From Flavobacterium tyrosinilyticum (GTDB lineage: Bacteria > Bacteroidota > Bacteroidia > Flavobacteriales > Flavobacteriaceae), in NCBI RefSeq assembly GCF_023656565.1, contig NZ_JAMOKG010000003.1, positions 496,001 to 560,000 of the forward strand: a DNA stretch of 64,000 nt. Direction: 5' to 3'. The position numbers were made by a program, and so were the translations under genes. The notes beneath the pieces were generated by a model. It worked only from the letters and a program-made list of their open reading frames with translations. It did no database searches and was not told the DNA's origin. Positions 37,664 to 47,124 of this stretch are shown here, one piece after another. The stretch's first letter is position 1. Every line of letters begins with the position of its first letter.

Positions 37664-38104
37664 ATGACACTAGAAAATCTAAAAGCAAAAGAAGAATTAA
37701 GAAGCCTAATCGATGATTACGCTACTTTAGGTGACGAGAAAAAAATCTCAGAGGTAATGGATTTATTTACCCCAGATGTTACTTATAAAGTTTATATGAA
37801 TGGTGCTTTAGTTTCCTCTGTTTCGCAAAGAGAAAACATGGAAAAAGAATTCAATCAGCATGCCGGACATGTAAAAACTTACTTTACATTGAATGGACAG
37901 CATAAAGTAAAAATCGATGGAGATACTGCTTCGGGCATTTCTTTCTCTCAATTAAAGATGATTAGAGAAGTGGAAGGAAAAGATATTCTTTCAGAATACA
38001 GCGTTAAATATGAGGACGAATATGTAAACCATAATGGAAAATGGCTGATAAAGAATCGTATCGGGCATTTTATTATGATAGAAGTTAGAGAACTTGCTAA
38101 TTAA
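37664..38104 (+). CDS. NTF2/SnoaL-like protein
   Basis: 146 residues from the ATG at 37664, 28 bases after the -7 box; an earlier ATG at 37634 overlaps that box and is rejected. The chain has the SnoaL-like pattern: helix LRSLIDDYATLGDEKKISEVMDLFTPDVTYKVY and later sheets with DGDTASGISFSQLKMI and NGKWLIKNRIGHFIMIEVREL. Such cone-shaped domains bind or isomerise small hydrophobic molecules. First gene of a short operon with DoxX; substrate unknown. Confidence 0.8.
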   Translation: MTLENLKAKEELRSLIDDYATLGDEKKISEVMDLFTPDVTYKVYMNGALVSSVSQRENMEKEFNQHAGHVKTYFTLNGQHKVKIDGDTASGISFSQLKMIREVEGKDILSEYSVKYEDEYVNHNGKWLIKNRIGHFIMIEVRELAN

Positions 38105-38119
38105 TTTCATTAAACACCG

Positions 38120-38482
38120 ATGAAAACTAAAAAATATCTTGCAACCGTGCTGCTCGTGTTAACTACTGTGATGGTAGTTTTAAGCGGTCTTATGAAAGCC
38201 GTTCAGCTTCCGTGGTCCGTTAATGGACTCGTAAAATTCAATCTGCCTCATTCAGCGATAGCCCTCGGTTTGATGGAGATGACTTTTGCGGTCTTATTTA
38301 TCTTTCCCAAAACCATGCGCATCGGTTTTATCCTGCTTTCCTGTTATTTTGCTGGAGCAATAGCAACAGAATTATCACATGATGGTTCAATGCTTAATCC
38401 GGCGATACCCTTGTCCCTAATATGGATCACAGCATTTCTTCGTGACAAATATATGTTTGTAGGAGCTCCGAAATCAGTATAA
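38120..38482 (+). CDS. DoxX-family membrane protein
   Basis: 120 residues with four hydrophobic helices (about 7-25, 48-66, 71-90, 93-112). A polar SGLMKAVQLPWSVNGLVKFNLP segment and HSAIALGLMEM match DoxX-like proteins. It follows the NTF2-like gene by 15 bases. DoxX proteins are linked to redox or electrophile stress, which would fit the HxlR control, but the role here is inferred. Confidence 0.8.
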   Translation: MKTKKYLATVLLVLTTVMVVLSGLMKAVQLPWSVNGLVKFNLPHSAIALGLMEMTFAVLFIFPKTMRIGFILLSCYFAGAIATELSHDGSMLNPAIPLSLIWITAFLRDKYMFVGAPKSV

Positions 38483-38492
38483 AAATCAAAAA

Positions 38493-38629
38493 ATGAAAAG
38501 AATATTAGAAAACAAAGTTGTTGTCATAATTGGTCCATCTAAAGAAATTAGTACTGGTATTTTTTTGCTTCAGACGAAGCAAAAATAATTACAGGACAAA
38601 CTGTAGAAGTATCAGGCGGATTCAAGTAA
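38493..38629 (+). pseudogene. Remnant of a short-chain dehydrogenase
   Basis: The first 31 codons read MKRILENKVVVIIGPSKEIS, an SDR start up to the glycine motif, then stop. A second frame in the same stretch gives FFASDEAKIITGQTVEVSGGFK and a stop, the canonical SDR C-terminus. The whole catalytic middle is gone, so a large internal deletion (with frameshift) has left only the ends. It sits 10 bases behind the DoxX gene, so the operon once had three genes. Confidence 0.85.
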
Positions 38630-38654
38630 AACAAATAGTATAAGTGGCAATTTT

Positions 38655-38688
38655 AAAAAGAGAGAACTTTTCGGGGTTCTCTCTTTTT
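38655..38688 (+). terminator. Terminator after the SDR remnant
   Basis: 13-base perfect stem AAAAAGAGAGAAC / GTTCTCTCTTTTT with an 8-base loop. It still ends the NTF2-DoxX operon. Confidence 0.9.
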
Positions 38689-38869
38689 ATTTGAATGAGA
38701 TTTTACAAAATGATGTTCAATTTAGATTATTTTTTTTATACGATTTTAATAATATGTAAATTAGTGTTTAAAGATTTTATGAAATTTAGATTTCTACATC
38801 AATCGTTTTGACGTTTTTAAAAGAAATCATTTTCAGAATTAAAAGTAACATCAATTAACTATCATTATC

Positions 38870-39388
38870 ATGAGATTTGGCATTTATATATCAGCATTTT
38901 TATTTATAATAATAAGTTCCTGTGAATCCTCAAATGCAGCCGATTTTAAGGAGTTGACTAATCAATGGGAACGTAGAGCTTTTGAAATTACTATTGGAAA
39001 AGAAGGTCCAGGAGAAAAGAAGCTTAATTGTCTAGTAAAAGAGGATTACAAAGGAGCTTTAATAGCTGTTGATCAGCAAAGTAAAGAGTTTGACGTACTT
39101 ATTGATGATGTCAAAAAGCTTTCTACTGACGGCATTCCAAAAGGTGAATCCCTTAAAACTGCCTCACTTGAATACTATCAGTCGCTTAAAGAACTTCACC
39201 TATTTGATAGAAAAGAAATAGAGCAGCAAGAAATGCTTCGAACATTAAAGAACAATAAATTGAACGCTGGCCTGAATAACCTTATAACGCTGGCACGACA
39301 GAAAAAGATGCTTTATACCGCAGTATATGAGAAGGAAACTCTCCTTCATACTGCGACTGAAAATTTTGATGCTGTTAATGGCTTTTAA
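38870..39388 (+). CDS. Small putative lipoprotein
   Basis: 172 residues. Lipobox IIISSC with lipid on Cys18; the mature part is helical and charged (about 60-172, LKTASLEYYQSLKELHLFDRKEIEQQEML). No known domain was recognised. Overall shape suggests a helical bundle in the periplasm. It is monocistronic. Confidence 0.6.
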   Translation: MRFGIYISAFLFIIISSCESSNAADFKELTNQWERRAFEITIGKEGPGEKKLNCLVKEDYKGALIAVDQQSKEFDVLIDDVKKLSTDGIPKGESLKTASLEYYQSLKELHLFDRKEIEQQEMLRTLKNNKLNAGLNNLITLARQKKMLYTAVYEKETLLHTATENFDAVNGF

Positions 39389-39691
39389 CAAAGAGTTTTC
39401 TTTGAATTTCACCCTATTTGTTATTCCCTTTTTTAGATGAAATTGATATGCTTTCCGCAAAAAAGTATATTCTTATTTGGGTTCAAATATTAATGGGCAT
39501 TCCAATACTCTAGCAGAACAAAATTTCTCTTTAAAAATTAATCATCATTATATCAAATTTAAAAATCTGCTAAGTATATAAAAAATTGGCAGTTTTTCTT
39601 CTTAATTGAAATTATGAAATATTAGCCCGCTTTGATATAACATCTCCAATTTGTTTGATTCTAAATTTGTAATCACCAAAAAATATCCGCC
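39389..39691 (+). promoter_or_regulatory. Intergenic region with probable kinase promoter
   Basis: Only TAAATTTG at 39662-39669 is notable, a -7 match 22 bases before the kinase start. A -33 TTTG at the right distance is missing. No other feature is seen in the 303 bases. Confidence 0.35.
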
Positions 39692-41200
39692 ATGTATGAT
39701 TATGTATCGCTGTTAAAAAACATTGTGGACAACACACCTCTTCCTATCGCTGTTTTAATTGGAACTGATCTTAAAATAGAGCTCGCTAATCCTGCAATGA
39801 TCTCTGTATGGGGAAAAGGAAACGAGGTTATCGGAAAAAAGTATTTTGATGTACTTCCTGAAACACCCAAACATGAGATAATGACTCAGGCTCTTGAGGT
39901 ATTAAACACAGGAATACCATTTTATGCAAAAGACAAGCTTATAGATTTAATAGTTGATGGAAAAATAACGCAACATTATTTCAATTACAGTTTTACTCCT
40001 CTTTATGGCAAAGATGGAAATATTTACGGTCTGTTAAAAAATGGAACTGATATAACAGATTTGCATAATATCAAGCAGAAGATACAGAGTTCAGACGAAA
40101 GACTCCGCATAGCGGTTGAATCTTCTGGAATGGGAACTTACGAAATAAATTTACTCACCAAGGAAACTTTTACTTCTGGAAATTTTAATGAATTATGGTC
40201 TGTTGATGAAGCATCAGATACTGAAATGCTTCTCAAAAGGATGCATCCAGAGGATTTACAAATAAGAGAAAAAGCACATCAGGAGGCATTAATTACAGGG
40301 AAAATAGTTTATGAGGCAAGGATCATAAATGATGATAAATCGGAAAGATGGGTAAAAGTCAACGGAAAAATCATAAAAGATCAAAATGGAAATGCTTCTA
40401 GCATCATTGGAATTATACAGGACATTAGCGATCAGAGAAAGTTTGAAAAAGATCTTCAGCAAAAAATCAAAGAAAGCACTAAAGAGATTAGACAATCAAA
40501 CGAGAATCTAATTCATTTCGCCAATATGGTTACTCATGACTTAAAAGAGCCTGTACGAAAAATCAAAATTTTTAACGGTTTATTAAAAAAAGAAATTGAA
40601 GCTGAAAAAATTGAAAATATAAAAAAATATAGTGATAAAGTGGATCAGTCCGCCGAGAGAATGCAGACCTTAATAGAAGGTACATTAGCTTATTCAACTC
40701 TCAACAAATCAATTCAGCAGGTCCAGAAAATAAATCTTAATGAAATAATTGAAAACATAAAAATCGATCTAGAACTTATCATAGAAGAAAAAGATGCTAT
40801 TCTTGTTACAAGTGAACTTCCTGAAATAGAAGGAGCTCCTATTTTAATACACCAGTTATTTTATAATCTAATACACAACGCTTTAAAATTTTCTAAAGAA
40901 GATGAACCTCCCAGAGTTATAATAACATTTAACATTGTAGAGCATGAAGGCAAAAAACATGTCCAGATAGTAATTAAAGATAATGGTATCGGATTAGACA
41001 CCGCATATGCGGAACGAATATTCAATGCCTTTGAAAGATTACATTCCAAAGACGATTACGAAGGAACCGGACTTGGCCTTGCCCTGTGCAGAAAAATAAC
41101 CGAAAGACATAACGGAACTATCACTGCTGCAGGAAAGGAGAATGATGGTGCCGAATTTACTGTAACTCTTCCCCTAAACCAAGGAAAAAAAACTATTTAA
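39692..41200 (+). CDS. PAS-domain sensor histidine kinase
   Basis: 502 residues, no transmembrane segment, so cytosolic. Two PAS domains (about 5-120 and 135-250) precede a coiled coil (about 250-272). The dimerisation segment NLIHFANMVTHDLKEPVRKI places the phosphorylated His at 282. The ATPase domain (about 375-500) has N box LFYNLIHNALKFS, G1 IKDNGIGLD and G2 GTGLGLALCRKI. No receiver domain or response regulator is adjacent, so the partner is elsewhere. The signal presumably binds the PAS domains. Confidence 0.9.
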   Translation: MYDYVSLLKNIVDNTPLPIAVLIGTDLKIELANPAMISVWGKGNEVIGKKYFDVLPETPKHEIMTQALEVLNTGIPFYAKDKLIDLIVDGKITQHYFNYSFTPLYGKDGNIYGLLKNGTDITDLHNIKQKIQSSDERLRIAVESSGMGTYEINLLTKETFTSGNFNELWSVDEASDTEMLLKRMHPEDLQIREKAHQEALITGKIVYEARIINDDKSERWVKVNGKIIKDQNGNASSIIGIIQDISDQRKFEKDLQQKIKESTKEIRQSNENLIHFANMVTHDLKEPVRKIKIFNGLLKKEIEAEKIENIKKYSDKVDQSAERMQTLIEGTLAYSTLNKSIQQVQKINLNEIIENIKIDLELIIEEKDAILVTSELPEIEGAPILIHQLFYNLIHNALKFSKEDEPPRVIITFNIVEHEGKKHVQIVIKDNGIGLDTAYAERIFNAFERLHSKDDYEGTGLGLALCRKITERHNGTITAAGKENDGAEFTVTLPLNQGKKTI

Positions 41201-41210
41201 AATATATTTC

Positions 41211-41236
41211 GTAATACAACCTTTAAGTTGTGTTAC
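41211..41236. terminator. Hairpin between convergent genes
   Basis: GTAATACAAC / GTTGTGTTAC with a 6-base loop and one G-U pair, without a clear U tract. Placed between the kinase stop and the antiporter stop. Confidence 0.5.
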
Positions 41237-41255
41237 TCCGATCAAGCTAAATTCT

Positions 41256-43376
41256 TTACTTAAAAATTCGGCCGATAATGTTCCCGATATCAGCAAAATC
41301 ATCAAGGTTGCTTACCGCTCTTTTTTCTGTAACGGTATTGTCAATTTTTGAGAAAGGATAAATTACTATATAATTGTTATTGCTGAGTTTTTTATTTAAA
41401 ATTTCAGGCACTTCTTTCATCTGAGGAAAATAAGAATACATGCCTCTGTCGGCCATTAAAATAATAAGCGCCTCGTCTTCTTCCAGACTGCCTGCAGTCT
41501 GTTCGGCTTCTTGCCATGAAGCTACAGCAATAAAAACAGCTTCTATATTAGATTTTTTAATGATACTTTTTAATACAGTAATAGTTCTCTCATTTGCGTA
41601 AAAACTCATTTTAGCACCCGAATTTTTTGCGATATTCCAAATTCTCAATAAAGAATGGAAAAATCCCGGTTCTTTTTCTGCATCCGCAGGAATTAGCACA
41701 ACATACTTTTTAATGGTTGACACCGGCTGTACTGCATGATAGATAATTAAATTTATATGCTTGTTCTGCAGATAACCGTTATAAAGATTATAAATAAATG
41801 AAGATGAAAATCCTTTTTCTTCTTCAAGACCAATAAGCAGATCAGTAATATTCTGTTCTTTCACCACATTATTAATCCCCGAAATTACATCATTATCATG
41901 GCGCGTTATTGGATTTAGTTTAACGTCAGCCGCCGCTGCCATATTTACGGCCGCACCCAGCAGCTTTTCTGCATTTTTTTGAGATGATTCACTTTTATCT
42001 TCGTTAATCACATTGAGTGCAAAAAGGTTGTCTTTATTGCTTCTGCTTTTTATAAGAAGCCCTAGATTAACCATTTTTTCAACCGTATGCTCATGATTTA
42101 CAGCCAGCAGAATTTTCTCTTCTTCATCACCCTCACCTGCCGCGGTTTCTTCTCTATCAGCATCGGCAATCCTCTGGGCACTTGCCATTGACACAAATGA
42201 TGAAATCGTACACGAAACCAATATAAGCAGGATACTGCCATTAAGCACATGTTCATTTAAAAGCCTCACAGGCTCTCCAGCTTCATTTTCTGATAAGATA
42301 ATATTATATCCTACCATTACAGAAGCAAGTGTTGCCGCTGCAGAAGCTGCGCTCATCCCAAAAATAAGCCTGCCTTCATCATCTGTAAAATTAAATGTCT
42401 TTTTAGTTAAAAAAGCAGCTACATATTTCCCTCCTATTGAAGCTATAAGCATAACTGCAGCTACTCCTAGCGTTTCCCAGCTCTGGATAAAAGCATTAAA
42501 ATCAATCAGCATACCGACGCTAATCAGGAAAAATGGAATGAAAATAGCATTTCCTACAAATTCTACCCTATTCATAAGTGATGAAGTGTGCGGTATAAGT
42601 CTGTTTAGGGCAAGACCTGCAAAAAATGCTCCAATAATCGCCTCTATTCCTGCTAGTTCTGCCAGTAAAGCCGCAAGGTAAATCATTACAATAACAAAAA
42701 TATACTGGGAAATCTTGTCTTCTACATTCTTAAAAAACCACCGCGCTGCTATGGGGAAAAGAAGCAAAACAACTAAAGCAAATACCAGCATAGAAACAGA
42801 CAGCGTGACCCAGAAAGAAGTTCCGACTTCTCCCTGCGACATACCCACTACAACAGCCAGCACTACCAGCGAAAGCACATCTGTAATCATAGTTCCGCCA
42901 ACAGTAACATTTACAGCCAGCTTCTTGGCGATTCCTAGTTTGCTTACCATCGGATATACAATAAGAGTATGTGATGAAAAAAGACTGGCAAATAATACCG
43001 AGCTTAAAAGCGAAAAGCGGAGTATATAATAACCGCCTATAAGCCCAAGAGCAAATGGCACAATAAAGGTATACAGCGAAAAAGTAATGCTCTTCCATTT
43101 ATTTTTTTTAAAGTCCCCCATATCTATTTCCAGACCAGCAAGAAACATTATATAAAGCAGTCCTGTAGTTCCTGTTACCACTACACTGCTGTCTCTGGCA
43201 AGAACGTTAAATCCATTTGGACCAATAACTGCACCGGCTATAATAAGCCCCAACAGATGTGGCACTTTTATTTTATTCAATAAAAGAGGAATACATAAAA
43301 TTATGATGAGTTCGATAAGGAATTTTAGTACCGGATCTTCAATAGGAAGACTGACGTGCTGTATACTTAATAACAT
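41256..43376 (-). CDS. CPA2-type cation:proton antiporter with C-terminal Usp-like domain
   Basis: 706 residues. About 12 transmembrane helices fill residues 1-400, including LLGLIIAGAVIGPNGFNVL and a GIEAIIGAFFAGLALNRLIP helix typical of KefB/NhaP-like exchangers. The second half (about 425-690) is cytosolic and resembles two universal-stress-protein folds (EEKILLAVNHEHTVEKMVNLGLLI and KKYVVLIPADAEKEPGFFHSLLRI). There is no TrkA-N domain. It exchanges Na+ or K+ for H+, probably gated by the Usp part. The start lies 3 bases after the upstream lipoprotein gene, so the two are one operon. Confidence 0.85.
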   Translation of the reverse strand: MLLSIQHVSLPIEDPVLKFLIELIIILCIPLLLNKIKVPHLLGLIIAGAVIGPNGFNVLARDSSVVVTGTTGLLYIMFLAGLEIDMGDFKKNKWKSITFSLYTFIVPFALGLIGGYYILRFSLLSSVLFASLFSSHTLIVYPMVSKLGIAKKLAVNVTVGGTMITDVLSLVVLAVVVGMSQGEVGTSFWVTLSVSMLVFALVVLLLFPIAARWFFKNVEDKISQYIFVIVMIYLAALLAELAGIEAIIGAFFAGLALNRLIPHTSSLMNRVEFVGNAIFIPFFLISVGMLIDFNAFIQSWETLGVAAVMLIASIGGKYVAAFLTKKTFNFTDDEGRLIFGMSAASAAATLASVMVGYNIILSENEAGEPVRLLNEHVLNGSILLILVSCTISSFVSMASAQRIADADREETAAGEGDEEEKILLAVNHEHTVEKMVNLGLLIKSRSNKDNLFALNVINEDKSESSQKNAEKLLGAAVNMAAAADVKLNPITRHDNDVISGINNVVKEQNITDLLIGLEEEKGFSSSFIYNLYNGYLQNKHINLIIYHAVQPVSTIKKYVVLIPADAEKEPGFFHSLLRIWNIAKNSGAKMSFYANERTITVLKSIIKKSNIEAVFIAVASWQEAEQTAGSLEEDEALIILMADRGMYSYFPQMKEVPEILNKKLSNNNYIVIYPFSKIDNTVTEKRAVSNLDDFADIGNIIGRIFK

Positions 43377-43379
43377 AAA

Positions 43380-43955
43380 TTATTTTTTTTGAGGAGTTGT
43401 AAGTTCCACCGAGAACCTGGCAGAACAGTTATCCTGTCCGGTAATAGTCTGTGTGCCTTTAACGATATTTTCTTTTATATCATCAAGGACAACAGTCATT
43501 TTTACTCTGTTTTTTGAAACACTGTCACTGCTAAATTCAAGCATTATTTTATCTTTCAGGTATTTTGCCTTAAATACACGCACAAGTTTTTTGTTATTTA
43601 TGACATTCGTATATATTCCAGTGGAATCAGATACAAATTCCCAAGTTTCATTACGCTGATCCCCTATAACATACTGGCTGCAGTCTGATTCTCTACAAAG
43701 CATCTTACTATTTTTGAAACCTTTAAGTGATTCGGGCCATTCTGTAATTAATAGATTATCATTACTGACCGTATCTTTTAATGCAAAGATGCTGTCACGC
43801 ATAGACAGTAGCGCTTTATAATCAGCTTCTTTTTTTTCAAATTCTTCTTCCCTTACAATTAGAGCTTTTTCTCTCTTCAGCAATTCCTGCTCTTTTTTGC
43901 TTTCGCATGAGATAAAAATACAGCCAAGAATGAATAATAGAGGTAACTGTTTCAT
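43380..43955 (-). CDS. Lipoprotein with coiled coil, antiporter neighbour
   Basis: 191 residues. Lipobox CIFISC gives lipid on Cys18. A charged coiled coil follows (about 20-55, KKEQELLKREKALIVREEEFEKKEADYKALL), then a beta-rich domain with cysteine pairs (CRESDC, about 88-93, and Cys177 in GQDNCSAR). It starts the operon ending with the antiporter. No known family was recognised; a sensor or stabiliser of the transporter is possible. Confidence 0.65.
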   Translation of the reverse strand: MKQLPLLFILGCIFISCESKKEQELLKREKALIVREEEFEKKEADYKALLSMRDSIFALKDTVSNDNLLITEWPESLKGFKNSKMLCRESDCSQYVIGDQRNETWEFVSDSTGIYTNVINNKKLVRVFKAKYLKDKIMLEFSSDSVSKNRVKMTVVLDDIKENIVKGTQTITGQDNCSARFSVELTTPQKK

Positions 43956-44149
43956 AAATCTTTTTTTTGGATATACAATTTAACCAAAATAAACCGCTAT
44001 ACAAAATAAAAGAACTTTAAAAAACAATAAGCCAGCATTAAAGTTGATAAGGAATTACAATAACTAAAGGCATAAAATGCAAGTAAGAGGCACAGTTAAA
44101 AAAGATTAAAGTAAATTAGTGAACTGATTTTCAATAAAAACCAACTGCC

Positions 44150-44419
44150 ATGAAAAAAACTGACTATAATTTACTGCTGAAAAATACAGGAAGTCCGAAA
44201 GAATATTCAGATGCAATATATTTAGTTTACATTGAACTTTATAAAACGTCTAAGACCTTCAAAAAAATAATTTCAAAGCATTCTAAAATAGTATCAGAAG
44301 CAGAATTCGGCTATATCTGTGAAGTAAGCATGCAAGGAATTCCAGAAATCGTCCGTTCTTTAGCATTAAAAAATCATGCCGTTTACCAGATTGTTAGATT
44401 GTGTAAGATTACCAGGTAA
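44150..44419 (+). CDS. Small hypothetical protein
   Basis: 89 residues, helical and basic (LYKTSKTFKKIISKHSKIVSEAEFGYICEVSM). No domain recognised and no signal peptide. It stands alone between two minus-strand genes, with an A-rich leader before the ATG. Confidence 0.45.
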   Translation: MKKTDYNLLLKNTGSPKEYSDAIYLVYIELYKTSKTFKKIISKHSKIVSEAEFGYICEVSMQGIPEIVRSLALKNHAVYQIVRLCKITR

Positions 44420-44528
44420 TATATTATTAAAAATAACTCCAAAATTTAGAGATAAAATTAGATTAACGGAGAGCAAAGCAGACTATCACAAAATTACTTC
44501 CAATGAAATTATCACAACTATCACTTAA

Positions 44529-46247
44529 TTAATCTGGCAACAAATTCCTAATGATCTGGAGAGAAGCTGCTTCGCAAAAATCTAAGCCAGAATAATCCGG
44601 ATTAAGTCCGCCTATATAAGGAACCGCCATAATGTAAAGGTTTTTATTATAAGCGCCATACTGATCAATAACCTGAAAATTGTCATTTATAGCTATCCCT
44701 GAAACATTCATAAAATACGCTCCAGCCTCATCTTTTTGCACTATATCTTGATTCTGTATAAAAGCAGCATGGCCGGCTTGGTTAGATTTAAACTTTAAAC
44801 GTGCAGGACTTATGGCTTTTTGTGACAACAGCGTTTTAAAAGGAAAATCATTATACTCCAAGTGAGGTTGGCCTATACAATCAATAAATGTTTGATAATA
44901 AACCGAATGCTTTTTATCATTATCATCGCTGAAGTGATACACTATTCCACCATTAAGCTGGGGTTCGACTGTACTGTCAGAACCTACAGAAATAAGATCA
45001 AGTACACCTGCATGATGAAGAGCAAGAAGCTCTTCACAGGATTTCTGAGGGACAAAAGCAATTACAATGGAAATAAGTGGCATGAGAACTTTCTGAAGCC
45101 GCTGCATGTCTTCTGCCGAAAGGTATTTTGCAGGATGATTCATCGCAAAACTAAGCACTCCGAGCATTTCTTTCCAATAAACTGATTCCTGTCTTTTAAT
45201 GGATTTCTCCGCCTCGACATATTCGGCTCTTAAAAGCTGGAAGGGATCCAAACGCTCGCGGAGTTTCATCATTTCTTCCACAAAATCTTCAATGGATAAA
45301 TCTTTGATACGTTCATAAAAATTATAATCCCTGTCACGGAATATCTCTTTAAAATTCTTTTCAAATACAAAATCAAGCGACAGAAATCCATTATTATTTT
45401 TTCTGTGCTCTTCTATTTCATCACTGCTCAATAAAGAATCATTGGAAAGCCGAGAATCTTCCAAATGGAATCGTACAGCAGGAAGCATACCGCTTCTCGA
45501 GTGCATCATAATTTTAAATTCGCTGCTTTCAGGATATAAATTGAAAAGCAAGTTACCGTCTTTATCTGATTCAAATGAACCATTATGTCTTGCAATTGTT
45601 CTAATAGCATCTATAGCTGTTAAAGAAGAACCTTTCACTGCGATGGCATGATTAAACTTCTGCACTAGTTTTTGAGGAGGATAAGGAGCATCATAATAAC
45701 CTGGTATTTTTCCTTCATGAGTTCTCGGCCAGTTATGTCCCGTACAAATAACGACAGAATCAAACACCTTTATCTGTCCTTCCTCTGTTTCAAGTTCGAT
45801 TGTATCGCTTTTCACATCGTACTTAATGTCTGCAACAGCACTTTCGAAATGTACTTCTGAATTAATTCCAGCTTTCGATCCTGCCTCAATCAGCATTTTA
45901 AATTGTGCGTCAAGATATTCCCCGAAAAACAATCGGGGAAATACTTTATAATCATTAAATTTTTGGGGATCAATTTTAAATCTTTCAAGCAGTTCCACAG
46001 GCGCATTGTGAACCCATTCTGACATTGGAATTACAATATCCGGAATCTCATTGCCTGAAACATTGGTAATATGTTCGTTATTTGCACCTTCACTGCTGTA
46101 GGGCATTCCCGAACCAAGTTGTGCTTTACGTTCGAAGATTTCTACTTCAAAATTATTCTTTCCAGATTCAACCAGTCTCTTATACATAAAAAGTCCGCTT
46201 GGACCTCCTCCTATAATTGCAATACGTTTTTTATTCTCAGCAGTCAT
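44529..46247 (-). CDS. FAD/NAD(P)-binding protein
   Basis: 572 residues. The N-terminal Rossmann motif IAIIGGGPSGLFMYKRL (about 9-25) binds FAD. The ERKAQLGSGMPYSSEGANNEHITNV stretch and the SVVICTGHNWPRTHEGKIPGYYDAPYPP region match the FAD_NAD(P)-binding family 9 (PF13454 type). A Rossmann repeat for NAD(P)H follows, and the C-terminal YIGGLNPDYSGLDFCEAASLQIIRNL closes the FAD site. Substrate unknown; family members include hydroxyacylglutathione- and ornithine-type oxidases. Monocistronic. Confidence 0.8.
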   Translation of the reverse strand: MTAENKKRIAIIGGGPSGLFMYKRLVESGKNNFEVEIFERKAQLGSGMPYSSEGANNEHITNVSGNEIPDIVIPMSEWVHNAPVELLERFKIDPQKFNDYKVFPRLFFGEYLDAQFKMLIEAGSKAGINSEVHFESAVADIKYDVKSDTIELETEEGQIKVFDSVVICTGHNWPRTHEGKIPGYYDAPYPPQKLVQKFNHAIAVKGSSLTAIDAIRTIARHNGSFESDKDGNLLFNLYPESSEFKIMMHSRSGMLPAVRFHLEDSRLSNDSLLSSDEIEEHRKNNNGFLSLDFVFEKNFKEIFRDRDYNFYERIKDLSIEDFVEEMMKLRERLDPFQLLRAEYVEAEKSIKRQESVYWKEMLGVLSFAMNHPAKYLSAEDMQRLQKVLMPLISIVIAFVPQKSCEELLALHHAGVLDLISVGSDSTVEPQLNGGIVYHFSDDNDKKHSVYYQTFIDCIGQPHLEYNDFPFKTLLSQKAISPARLKFKSNQAGHAAFIQNQDIVQKDEAGAYFMNVSGIAINDNFQVIDQYGAYNKNLYIMAVPYIGGLNPDYSGLDFCEAASLQIIRNLLPD

Positions 46248-46562
46248 TGAATTTAATTATTATGAGGTTTAGATTTTTTTTGATGGTTTTGATAACAAAT
46301 ACAGGAAGATATTATACCATATTCTGTATGTTATTTTACATTTCAAAATTTTGCAATTTCAACCATTAAATTTAAATCAAATACAGGTCTGCGTCTTACA
46401 GAATCCTATCTATAAATTACATGATATCACTTAGTTCAAGTTTAATTAAATTTGATATTTAGCAAATACGTTTGAAAGATGACTAAATTTATGAGAACAA
46501 TTTGAATCTAATTTTAGATTTTTGCCAGCATAGCGAATACCAAAATCACAAACAAAGAAAAA
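46248..46562. other. Intergenic region, nothing firm
   Basis: 315 AT-rich bases between divergent genes. TACGTTTG at 46467-46474 fits the -7 pattern for the Crp/Fnr gene, but the nearest TTTG is only 12 bases upstream. Confidence 0.4.
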
Positions 46563-47069
46563 ATGAAAGAAATCATAGCACTTTCAGACCAAGAGATAAC
46601 CATTAACAGAAATGAATTTCTGAAAATAAATGGCAGTATAGATACCAATTTATACTATATAGAAAGTGGCAGCGTGAGAATTTTTATTTTAGACGGAAGC
46701 GATGAACAAAACATTCGATTTGGATATAAAGAAAACTTTGTTGTTTCTCTCGATTCTTTTCTAACGGAACAACCTTCTAATTTGTGTATTCAGGCCATAA
46801 AAAAAACAGTTTTAAAAGTGGTAACCAAAAAACAGATTGATGATTTTTTAGCCTTAAAAAATAACGCAATTTTATGGGTCAAAATTTTGGAAAATCTTGC
46901 AGTCCAACAGCTGGAACGCGAAATTGACCTTCTGAAAAATTCGCCGAAAGAAAGATATGAAAGAGTCTTAAAACGAAGTCCGCAGCTATTTCAGGAAATT
47001 CCAAACAGACATATTGCCAATTATTTAAGAATGAGTCCTGAAACTTTATCACGCCTCAAAAAGTCTTGA
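46563..47069 (+). CDS. Crp/Fnr-family transcriptional regulator
   Basis: 168 residues, slightly shorter than the usual 190. A cyclic-nucleotide-binding-like domain (about 10-115) precedes a helix-turn-helix, IPNRHIANYLRMSPETLSRLKKS, which forms the C-terminus. The recognition helix has Glu-x-x-Ser-Arg (ETLSR), the residues that let FNR read TTGAT. No cysteine cluster for an iron-sulfur centre is seen, so it is not an oxygen sensor like FNR. The TTGAT-N4-ATCAA palindrome overlapping its stop codon fits such reading. It is probably transcribed with the DinB gene 55 bases downstream. Confidence 0.85.
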   Translation: MKEIIALSDQEITINRNEFLKINGSIDTNLYYIESGSVRIFILDGSDEQNIRFGYKENFVVSLDSFLTEQPSNLCIQAIKKTVLKVVTKKQIDDFLALKNNAILWVKILENLAVQQLEREIDLLKNSPKERYERVLKRSPQLFQEIPNRHIANYLRMSPETLSRLKKS

Positions 47070-47079
47070 TTTCAATCAA
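47066..47079 (+). promoter_or_regulatory. Consensus FNR-type site
   Basis: TTGAT (47066-47070), TTCA, ATCAA (47075-47079) is a perfect 5-4-5 palindrome matching the FNR consensus. It overlaps the regulator stop codon (47067-47069) and lies 46 bases before the DinB start. Confidence 0.65.
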
Positions 47080-47124
47080 GGTTTATAAAAATCTATTTTT
47101 TGACCTTTACATAAAATTAAAATT

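Noticed and set aside
46467..46474. TACGTTTG as promoter of the Crp/Fnr gene
   Set aside because: The -7 box fits, but the only TTTG is 12 bases upstream, too close for a -33 element.
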